From: Oscillospiraceae bacterium
Lineage (GTDB): Bacteria > Bacillota > Clostridia > Oscillospirales > Acutalibacteraceae
Reading direction: 5' to 3'
NCBI GenBank assembly: GCA_009783605.1
Contig: WRDE01000008.1
Coordinates: 1-19,097 of the forward strand
Length of the DNA stretch: 19,097 nucleotides
Positions 1 to 4,999 of this stretch are shown here, in pieces; the stretch's first letter is position 1, and every line of letters starts with the position of its first letter. The position numbers were made by a program, and so were the translations under genes. Under the pieces are notes generated by a model. That model ran no database searches, was not told where the DNA came from, and saw only the letters and a list, made by a program, of their open reading frames with translations.

Positions 1-127
1 CGAGTCGCTGCAATATTTTCAGCGGGTGCTCATCTCCTCCGGCGTCATCGACGCGTTGCGGGAGGCGGATATACAGGAGGGCGATACGGTGTCGCTGTAT
101 GATTTTGAATTTGAGTTTGTGAACTAA
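1..127 (+). CDS. obg: GTPase Obg, C-terminal end (partial)
   Basis: This is the 3' end of a gene whose start lies before the window; the reading frame starts at base 2 and stops at TAA 125-127. The 41 visible residues fit the C-terminal OCT domain of Obg/CgtA, the ribosome-assembly and stress GTPase. They read as a short helix and a GVIDALREADIQEGDTVSL segment, then the typical acidic/aromatic end DFEFEFVN. The GTPase domain itself is not visible. The next gene is Mini-RNase III, another ribosome-maturation factor, which supports the call. The stop codon abuts a copy of a dispersed repeat. Confidence 0.85.
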   Translation, partial: ESLQYFQRVLISSGVIDALREADIQEGDTVSLYDFEFEFVN

Positions 128-187
128 GGTGCGTTCGGAGTTATATCAAACCGGATGAATGTTGTGGCGCGCCCCTCCGAAGAACGC
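126..187 (+). repeat. Dispersed structured repeat, copy A (degenerate)
   Basis: This copy starts at the stop codon of obg. It aligns to the four other copies through a 34-nt loop (135-168) carrying ATCAAACCGGAT (145-156). The left arm GGTGCG and the right arm GCGCCCC no longer pair fully, and the downstream GCAGAA hairpin is reduced to GAAGAACGC. It is the least preserved copy and has no AT-rich 3' tail. The assignment rests on loop length and the loop core only. Confidence 0.6.
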
Positions 188-282
188 TCTATACAAATAT
201 GAAAGCCAGCAATAACTATCAGCAGAGCGTTCTTCCCTGCATTTTCTTTTATCTTTACATATACAGAGCGAGGAAATCATTT

Positions 283-663
283 ATGCGCCTATATCCCCAA
301 AACATCGACATCAAAACCCTCAGCCCCCTCGCGCTGGCTTTTGTCGGCGACGGGGTGTTCAGCCTGATGGTGCGGGAGCGGCTGGTCTGCGAGGCCAACC
401 GGGCGGCGGGCAAGCTGCACAAGCTGTCGGTGGAGCAGGTCCGGGCGGAGGGACAGGCCGGGGCCGCCCGGCGGATCCTGCCGCTGCTCACCGAAAAGGA
501 AACCGCCGTTTTCCGCCGGGGCCGCAACGCCCACACCACCCGCAATTCCGACGAGTATCACTTAGCCACCGGTCTGGAGGCGCTGTTCGGATATCTGTAT
601 CTGCGGGATGAGCAGGAACGGCTGCGAGCTCTGTTTGAGTTGGGAATGAGGAGTGAGGAGTGA
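283..663 (+). CDS. mrnC: Mini-ribonuclease 3 (23S rRNA 3'-end maturation)
   Basis: Mini-RNase III is a dimeric RNase III-like nuclease without a dsRBD that trims the 3' end of 23S rRNA precursor. The predicted protein is 126 aa, normal for the family. Visible motifs are LAFVGDGVFSLMVRERLV with the catalytic Asp at residue 23, FRRGRNAHT near residue 80, and ATGLEALFGYLYL with the second metal-binding acid at E99. An upstream in-frame ATG at 199 exists, but ATG 283 is preferred: AGGA at 271-274 sits 8 nt before it and the conserved domain begins right after it. The last codons, including TGA, are made of a GAGGAGT heptamer array (648-675), so the final residues RSEE are probably repeat-derived. 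It follows obg across a repeat copy and may be co-transcribed. Confidence 0.9.
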   Translation: MRLYPQNIDIKTLSPLALAFVGDGVFSLMVRERLVCEANRAAGKLHKLSVEQVRAEGQAGAARRILPLLTEKETAVFRRGRNAHTTRNSDEYHLATGLEALFGYLYLRDEQERLRALFELGMRSEE

Positions 664-675
664 GGAGTGAGGAGT
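648..675 (+). repeat. Heptanucleotide tandem repeat, 4 x GAGGAGT
   Basis: Four perfect consecutive copies of GAGGAGT span the end of mrnC; its TGA stop (661-663) lies inside. A related array in the reverse sense (TTCCTCA/CTCCTAA/TTCCTAA) occurs at 14060-14080, again across a stop codon. This resembles the short tandemly repeated (STRR) heptamers described in other bacteria, especially cyanobacteria. Confidence 0.9.
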
Positions 676-689
676 TATTGGGAATAAAT

Positions 690-726
690 AAACAGCGAAG
701 AAATGAATCCTCCGCTGTTTTTATTC
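690..726. terminator. Weak terminator between convergent mrnC and XRE gene
   Basis: An 8-bp stem, AAACAGCG (690-697) with CGCTGTTT (713-720), and a 15-nt loop are followed by a short T-rich stretch on the plus strand. It sits between two convergent genes; the minus-strand stop codon begins at 723. The large loop and short T tract make it a modest terminator. Confidence 0.5.
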
Positions 727-933
727 GTCCGGTATATACTCTACAATATCCTCCAGCCCGCAGTCCAATATTTTGCAAATCGTATCCAATGTGTTTGTTG
801 ATATCGACTGACCCGCTTTCAATCGCCTTACGGTCGAACTGCTCACATTATAATCTTTCCCTTTATATATCAATGTATATGTCGTTGCGCCTTTTTCTTT
901 CATTGTACGCCAAAGCGGATCGTATGAAATCAT
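721..933 (-). CDS. Small XRE/Cro-CI type transcriptional regulator (HTH_26)
   Basis: The predicted protein is 70 aa and almost entirely one helix-turn-helix. It starts ISYDPLWRTMKEKG, continues with a recognition segment SSSTVRRLKAGQSIS, and ends TLDTICKILDCGLEDIVEYIPDE. This layout is typical of the HTH_26 family of single-domain regulators. The start at 931-933 is chosen because AAGGGGG lies about 8 nt upstream on the minus strand; an ATG 16 codons further upstream lacks this. It is transcribed divergently from an AbrB-like gene, and the two promoters overlap in the 97-nt gap. It probably regulates that gap, including itself; this is inference. Confidence 0.85.
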   Translation of the reverse strand: MISYDPLWRTMKEKGATTYTLIYKGKDYNVSSSTVRRLKAGQSISTNTLDTICKILDCGLEDIVEYIPDE

Positions 934-946
934 TTGAAATACCCCC

Positions 947-975
947 TTGTCTTTCTCATTAGTATGTCTTATAAT
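947..975 (+). promoter_or_regulatory. SigA-type promoter of the AbrB-like gene
   Basis: TTGTCT (947-952), a 17-nt spacer, and a perfect TATAAT (970-975). It lies about 55 nt before the start codon at 1031. It overlaps the -10 box of the divergent promoter. Confidence 0.7.
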
Positions 976-997
976 GGACACACAGCGTTATTGGCAA
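968..997 (-). promoter_or_regulatory. SigA-type promoter of the divergent XRE gene
   Basis: On the minus strand TTGCCA (997-992) is followed after 18 nt by TATAAG (973-968). Its -10 box shares bases with the plus-strand TATAAT, so the two polymerases should compete for the same DNA. Its -35 lies inside the palindrome at 993-1004. Confidence 0.55.
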
Positions 998-1004
998 TAT
1001 TGCC
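993..1004. promoter_or_regulatory. Candidate operator, perfect 12-bp palindrome
   Basis: GGCAATATTGCC is a perfect inverted repeat located just downstream of the plus promoter and over the -35 of the minus promoter. It could be bound by either flanking small regulator to switch between them. Only the palindrome is seen; binding is inferred. Confidence 0.45.
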
Positions 1005-1030
1005 TATGCCGCAGAGAAAGGGGTATTTAC

Positions 1031-1246
1031 ATGATGATTCGGCAGGTAGACGGTCTCGGGCGGGTGGTGCTCCCGATGGATTACAGGAAAGCTCTCGATG
1101 TCCATGATGGGGATGAGCTTGAGATTATTTTGAAACGGAATAAAATCATTATCAAAAAATCAAAAACGAATATTCCGCAGCCATATCCAAAAAACAGAAT
1201 AACAGGAGCCGTGCTCAGAATCGTGGAAAAGGATGATAATCCATAA
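1031..1246 (+). CDS. AbrB/SpoVT-type DNA-binding protein
   Basis: The predicted protein is 71 aa. Residues about 3-42 (IRQVDGLGRVVLPMDYRKAL, then a D-GDELEI motif and KIIIKKS) form the swapped-hairpin AbrB DNA-binding fold, with the diagnostic GRVVLP motif. The remaining 30 residues are basic and of unknown role. The start is set by AAAGGGG at 1017-1023, 7 nt before ATG 1031; the adjacent ATG at 1034 is an alternative. Proteins of this fold are global or antitoxin-type regulators. No toxin partner is visible: the next gene is a membrane protein with its own promoter. It is divergent from an XRE regulator. Confidence 0.85.
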   Translation: MMIRQVDGLGRVVLPMDYRKALDVHDGDELEIILKRNKIIIKKSKTNIPQPYPKNRITGAVLRIVEKDDNP

Positions 1247-1318
1247 GTTTATGTTTCCTGTATAGTTTCCGTGCTATATCATCTTTTTACCGGCACTATA
1301 TCGCGCGCTATTATCTCT

Positions 1319-1330
1319 ATAGATATCTAT
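1319..1330. other. 12-bp perfect palindrome upstream of the YidC-fusion promoter
   Basis: ATAGATATCTAT lies in the AT-rich gap after the AbrB-like gene, about 47 nt upstream of the next -35 box. It may be an operator, but AT-rich palindromes arise easily by chance. Confidence 0.25.
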
Positions 1331-1376
1331 TATTATATGATATGTATTCTCCTTCGATGTTGTTAGTTATTTTCAG

Positions 1377-1405
1377 TTGACGTCCGGCAAATTTTTCTAT
1401 ATAAT
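1377..1405 (+). promoter_or_regulatory. Strong SigA-type promoter of the YidC-fusion operon
   Basis: TTGACG (1377-1382), a 17-nt spacer and TATAAT (1400-1405). The expected transcription start near 1412 leaves a short leader, with AAGGAG at 1425-1430, 10 nt before the TTG start at 1441. Confidence 0.8.
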
Positions 1406-1440
1406 GATTTGATAGTCCACATACAAGGAGAGCGTCATTT

Positions 1441-3528
1441 TTGGAACTCATCAACACAGTGATCGGCGTCCCGTTAGGCGCGCTGATGCGTTTTTGCTGG
1501 CTGCTGTTGGACAGCTATGGCCCGGCGCTGATTTTGTTTACGCTGCTGACCCGGTTGATTCTGTTTCCGGTCAACATCTGGCTGCAAAAAAATTCCATCC
1601 GGATGGTGCGGCTGCAGCCTCAGCTCAACGGCATCCTTGCCAGATTCGCCGGCAGCCGCGGACAGGCCGGGCGGGAGCAGGTGGCGCTGTATAAACGGGA
1701 GGGCTACCGGCCGCTGGCCGGACTACTGCCGCTGCTGATCCAGCTGCCGCTGATACTGGGGCTGATCTCGGTGATCTATAACCCGCTCCAGCATCTGCTG
1801 CGGGTAGACGCGGGAACGATAGACCATTTTACCGGTATCGCCAACCAGATTGCCGGGCGGGATCTCGGCGGTGAGGCGCAGTTGAAGATCATTGAATACA
1901 TCCAAAGCGGTGAACACCTTTTACGGTTCTCGTCGCGGGCGCCGGATGTTGTTCTCCAGATTAGAAACCTCGACCTGCATTTTCTGGGATTCGATCTCGC
2001 CCATGCCCCATCGCTGGCGGTTTTGGACGTCTATCTGTTAGTCCCGCTGATGTCGGCGCTGTCGGCGCTGCTGCTGGCGGTTTGCCAGAACCATGCCAAC
2101 GTGCTCCAGCGGGAACAGGGGTTTTTCAACCGCTGGGGGATGGCGTTGTTTCTGACAGTTTTCTCGGGTTATTTCGCGCTGATCGTGCCGGTGGGGATCG
2201 GTATCTACTGGGTGCTGGGCAACCTGTTCGCAGTGGCGACGCTGTACTTGCTCAATCTCATCTGGAATCCGAAAAAATACATTGATTATCCGGCGCTGGA
2301 GGAGAGCAAACGGATTCTCGCCATCGCCAAGGAAGCGGAGCAGGCCGCCCGGCCGACCAAAGAGATGCGTGCCCGGGCCAAGATCGACAGCAAACGGTTT
2401 TTCGCGCCCGGGCTGAAAAAACAGTTGGTCTATTATTCCGAAAAAAGCGGCTTTTATAAATATTTCGCCGCCCAGATCGCCGCTGTCACCGACGGAAATG
2501 ATGTGATGGTGCACTATATCACCTCCGACCCGAATGATCAGATATTCACTTTAGAGCTTCCCCGGGTGGAGAAGTATTACATTAACGAGAACCGGCTGAT
2601 TCCGCTGTTTATGAAGATGGACGCCGATGTGGTGGTGATGACGGCCCAGTCACTCCAGACTTATCATATCAAGCGGTCATTGGTCCGCAAGGATGTGGAA
2701 TATATCTACACCCCCCACGATCCGCTGAGCGTGCATATGGGTACGGTTAAAGGCGCTTTCGATCATTTCGATACCGTCTTCTGTGTCGGCCCCCATCAAC
2801 TGCGGGAACTGCGGGAGCAGGAGCGGGTGTATGACCTCAAGCCGAAAAATTTGGTGGAATGCGGCTACGCGCTGATCGACGATTTGATCGCCGCCTACGA
2901 AGCATTGCCGAAAACAGACTACGCGGGCGGCGTAAAGAAAATCCTGATCGGCCCGTCGTGGCAGGAGGGGAACCTGCTGGAAGGCCCTGTTGAGCCGCTG
3001 TTGGACAGCCTGCTCGGCAAGGGCTATGATATCACCCTGCGGCCCCATCCGGAATATGTCAAGCGGTATCCCGCCCGGATCCGGACCTTGAGCGACCGGT
3101 ATGCGCCCTATATCGGCGAGGATTTCCGGATCGAGACGGATTTTGCCTCCAACGTCACCATCTTCACCGCCGATCTCGTCATCACCGACTGGTCGGGCAT
3201 AGCGCCGGAATTTTCCTACGCCACCGGTAAGCCCTGTCTGTTTATCAACACGCCAAAAAAGGTGATGAACCCGGAATACGAAAAAATTTCCTGTGAGCCG
3301 TTAGAAGTGCGTTTTCGCAATAAGATTGGTATCGCGTTGGAAGAAGCCGACTGCGGCAGGGCAGACCGGGCGGTGGCGGAGCTGCTGGCCGGGGGCGAAA
3401 AATACCGGGAGCAGATCGCCGCCGTGGTAGCCGAAAGCCTGTATAACCCCGGACACAGCACCGAAATTGCCGCGGCATATATTTTAGACGCTATTGCGAA
3501 AAAGCAAAAGAATAAAAAACTGTATTAA
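1441..3528 (+). CDS. YidC/Oxa1 insertase domain fused to a CDP-glycerol glycerophosphotransferase-like domain
   Basis: The predicted protein is 695 aa with a TTG start set by AAGGAG 10 nt upstream. Residues 1-280 form a YidC/Oxa1-like insertase: a first membrane helix with the conserved groove arginine (TLLTRLILFP, R38), a charged cytoplasmic hairpin, the GLLPLLIQLPLILGL segment at 94-108, and further helices near 195-215 and 232-272. Residues 325-690 match the Glyphos_transf (TagB/TagF) fold: TPHDPL with H426, the RPHP motif at 534-537 and TDWSG at 582-586. Such enzymes transfer glycerol-phosphate from CDP-glycerol to teichoic acids. There is no lipobox, unlike SpoIIIJ-type YidC. It heads an operon with a small membrane protein and a LicC-like enzyme, so the fusion may tie polymer assembly to membrane insertion; that role is inferred. 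The acceptor and sugar/alditol specificity cannot be read. Confidence 0.85.
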   Translation: MELINTVIGVPLGALMRFCWLLLDSYGPALILFTLLTRLILFPVNIWLQKNSIRMVRLQPQLNGILARFAGSRGQAGREQVALYKREGYRPLAGLLPLLIQLPLILGLISVIYNPLQHLLRVDAGTIDHFTGIANQIAGRDLGGEAQLKIIEYIQSGEHLLRFSSRAPDVVLQIRNLDLHFLGFDLAHAPSLAVLDVYLLVPLMSALSALLLAVCQNHANVLQREQGFFNRWGMALFLTVFSGYFALIVPVGIGIYWVLGNLFAVATLYLLNLIWNPKKYIDYPALEESKRILAIAKEAEQAARPTKEMRARAKIDSKRFFAPGLKKQLVYYSEKSGFYKYFAAQIAAVTDGNDVMVHYITSDPNDQIFTLELPRVEKYYINENRLIPLFMKMDADVVVMTAQSLQTYHIKRSLVRKDVEYIYTPHDPLSVHMGTVKGAFDHFDTVFCVGPHQLRELREQERVYDLKPKNLVECGYALIDDLIAAYEALPKTDYAGGVKKILIGPSWQEGNLLEGPVEPLLDSLLGKGYDITLRPHPEYVKRYPARIRTLSDRYAPYIGEDFRIETDFASNVTIFTADLVITDWSGIAPEFSYATGKPCLFINTPKKVMNPEYEKISCEPLEVRFRNKIGIALEEADCGRADRAVAELLAGGEKYREQIAAVVAESLYNPGHSTEIAAAYILDAIAKKQKNKKLY

Positions 3529-3544
3529 GGAAGGATACCCTGTC

Positions 3545-3760
3545 ATGAATCTTTTTCTCGCAGCCGCCCTGAAAGGCTATTTTGATCCCACCACCGCCAC
3601 CACATTGATCCAGATCCTGTCAGCTGTCGTCATCACCTGCGGTGTGATGGTCGGCGTGTTCTGGCGGCGGATCACCGGCTTTTTCACCGCCCGGAAAATG
3701 AAGCGGTTAGAAAAAAAATACGCCAAAATCGGCGCCAAGAACGATGCCGACGCGGAATAA
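3545..3760 (+). CDS. Small single-pass membrane protein of unknown function
   Basis: The predicted protein is 71 aa. After a short N-terminus (MNLFLAAALKGYFDPT) there is one clear membrane helix, about residues 17-38 (LIQILSAVVITCGVMVGVFW). A strongly basic cytoplasmic tail with ARKMKRLEKKYAKIG follows. The start at 3545 follows AAGGAAGGA at 3527-3535; that ribosome site overlaps the stop of the YidC-fusion gene, so translation is probably coupled. I do not recognise a named family. Position between the fusion gene and the LicC-like gene suggests an accessory subunit of the same surface-polymer system. Confidence 0.75.
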   Translation: MNLFLAAALKGYFDPTTATTLIQILSAVVITCGVMVGVFWRRITGFFTARKMKRLEKKYAKIGAKNDADAE

Positions 3761-3868
3761 TCGGGGCTCGTGCGCCTGCGGGCGCGACTTCGTCTCTTCG
3801 CTGTCCGTTGATGTCAGCATACTGGCGAACCGCAGGTTCGTCTACCAGAAGCAAGGGCGGTATCCATT
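3761..3868 (+). other. Intergenic gap with two small hairpins
   Basis: The 108-nt gap before the LicC-like gene holds GCGCC-TGCG-GGCGC (3772-3785) and CGAACC-GCA-GGTTCG (3826-3840). Neither is followed by a T run, so they are not ordinary terminators; they may stabilise or process the operon mRNA. Confidence 0.4.
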
Positions 3869-4663
3869 ATGACTTATCCGGACTTTTGCCGCTTATGCGG
3901 GGGGAAAAATCTGACCGCCGCCGAAGCCGCCGCGCTGGAGCCGTACCGGGTGCGCCGGGCGGTATTTATGGCCGCCGGGTTCGGCTCACGGATGGCGCCG
4001 GTGACGCTGACGGCGCCGAAGCCGTTGGTGACGGTGAACGGGGTACGGCTGATCGACACGCTGTTGGACGCGGTGCTGGCGGCCGGAATCCGGGATATCA
4101 CCATTGTCCGCGGCCACCTCGGGGAGCAGTTTGACGCGCTGACCGAAAAATATCCCATGCTGCGGCTGTTGGACAACCCGTATTATAGCAGCGCCAACAA
4201 CATCTCCTCCGCCTGGGCCGCCCGTGACCTGCTGGCGGGGGCCTATCTGCTGGAAGCGGATCTGCTGCTGGCCAACCCCGCGCTGATCACACCGTATCAA
4301 TACCGTTCCAACTATCTCGGGGTGCCGGTGGCGCATACCGACGACTGGTGTTTTGAGACGGATAGCGGGCGGATCATCGCGGTCCGGGTCGGCGGCAATA
4401 ACTGCCACGATGGCAGGGGCTGCCATCACATGTTTGGCATCTCATATTGGACGCCGGCGGACGGCGCGCGGTTAGCCGGTCATCTGGAGCAGGCTTTTTC
4501 CGCGCCGGGCGGAAAGGAACTGTATTGGGACTTAGTGCCGCTGCGGGATTTCGCCGGGGAATATGACATCTATGTCCGGGAGTGTTCCTTTTCGGATATT
4601 ACCGAGATTGATACCCTGGCGGAATTGATTGCGCTGGATAGCTCTTACGCGCAATACCTATAG
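3869..4663 (+). CDS. LicC-type CTP:phosphocholine cytidylyltransferase / nucleotidyltransferase
   Basis: The predicted protein is 264 aa. Residues 31-264 resemble LicC, which makes CDP-choline from CTP and phosphocholine for decorating teichoic acids. The nucleotidyltransferase signature AAGFGSRMAPVTLTAPKPLV lies at 35-54 with the conserved Lys at 51. Further matches are NPYYSSANNISSAWAARDLL, the metal-binding LEADLLL, GISYW, LYWDLVP, and the C-terminal IYVRECSFSDITEIDTLAEL. The first 29 residues (with CRLCGG) are an extension not found in the pneumococcal enzyme. AAGGGCGG at 3853-3860 supports the start. It is the third gene of the operon. No choline kinase, choline transporter or LicD transferase is in the window. 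A different small phospho-alcohol substrate remains possible. Confidence 0.8.
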   Translation: MTYPDFCRLCGGKNLTAAEAAALEPYRVRRAVFMAAGFGSRMAPVTLTAPKPLVTVNGVRLIDTLLDAVLAAGIRDITIVRGHLGEQFDALTEKYPMLRLLDNPYYSSANNISSAWAARDLLAGAYLLEADLLLANPALITPYQYRSNYLGVPVAHTDDWCFETDSGRIIAVRVGGNNCHDGRGCHHMFGISYWTPADGARLAGHLEQAFSAPGGKELYWDLVPLRDFAGEYDIYVRECSFSDITEIDTLAELIALDSSYAQYL

Positions 4664-4775
4664 TCGGGATCACCCCAACATTTTCCATTTCCATTGCCTG
4701 TCTCATTGATTCAGTCTCCACATCCCATTATTCTGTTAGGCATATTGCACAAAGATTGCCGATAAGCATTGTTTT

Positions 4776-4804
4776 TTCCTTCAAAAATGTATATACTGTA
4801 TAAT
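4776..4804 (+). promoter_or_regulatory. Possible promoter of the M23 peptidase gene
   Basis: A perfect TATAAT at 4799-4804 has only TTCCTT (4776-4781) at 17-nt spacing, a poor -35. If used, transcription would begin around 4811, within the first stem of the hairpin array, giving a leader of about 190 nt. Confidence 0.4.
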
Positions 4805-4807
4805 ATT

Positions 4808-4955
4808 CGACTTTGCAAAATCGTTATCGACGATTTTGCAAAGTCGGGTGCCGCTCCTTGCGAGGAGCGGGTTTTGCCAAAGGCAAAACATACTTTTTAT
4901 CGACTGGACAGTCGATAAAAAGTATAAAAGGTTACAAACTTGTAACTTTTTATAC
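4808..4955. repeat. Array of five nearly contiguous hairpins
   Basis: H1 4808-4846: perfect 17-bp stem (CGACTTTGCAAAATCGT), 5-nt loop. H2 4851-4870: 8-bp stem CCGCTCCT, loop TGCG. H3 4871-4889: 8-bp stem GTTTTGCC, loop AAA. H4 4890-4925: perfect 16-bp stem (ATACTTTTTATCGACT), loop GGAC. H5 4922-4955: 16-bp stem GTATAAAAGGTTACAA with one G:U pair and a 2-nt loop. H4 and H5 share GTAT 4922-4925. The right arms of H4 and H5 can also pair with each other (ATAAAAAGT with ACTTTTTAT), so alternative folds exist. No T run follows any stem except weakly H4/H5. Confidence 0.9.
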
Positions 4956-4999
4956 AGTTTTTATTTATCGGATTAGTAACTAAAGAAGGAGCGTTTTTT

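Larger units (their letters stand above)
4664..4999 (+). other. 336-nt gene-free leader region with a hairpin array
   Basis: No gene is supported here. The first 135 nt are AT-rich without clear structure. Bases 4808-4955 are almost wholly composed of five inverted repeats, detailed separately. The last part carries the ribosome site AAGAAGGAG (4983-4991) of the following GTG-start gene. Confidence 0.8.

Noticed and set aside
199..282. Upstream ATG extension of Mini-RNase III
   Set aside because: The extra 28 residues have no family match and no ribosome site; ATG 283 has AGGA at good distance and puts the catalytic Asp at position 23 as in the B. subtilis enzyme.
1031..1246. Antitoxin of an AbrB/PemK- or VapC-type toxin-antitoxin pair
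   Set aside because: No toxin-sized gene follows; the next gene is a 695-aa membrane protein with its own strong promoter.
4808..4846. Rho-independent terminator after the LicC-like gene
   Set aside because: The 17-bp stem is followed by GGTGCCGCTCC, not by a T run, and it lies 145 nt past the stop codon.
4808..4955. CRISPR array or attC-like cassette site
   Set aside because: The hairpins have different sequences and no equal spacers, so they are not CRISPR repeats. No integrase or attC core sites are nearby.
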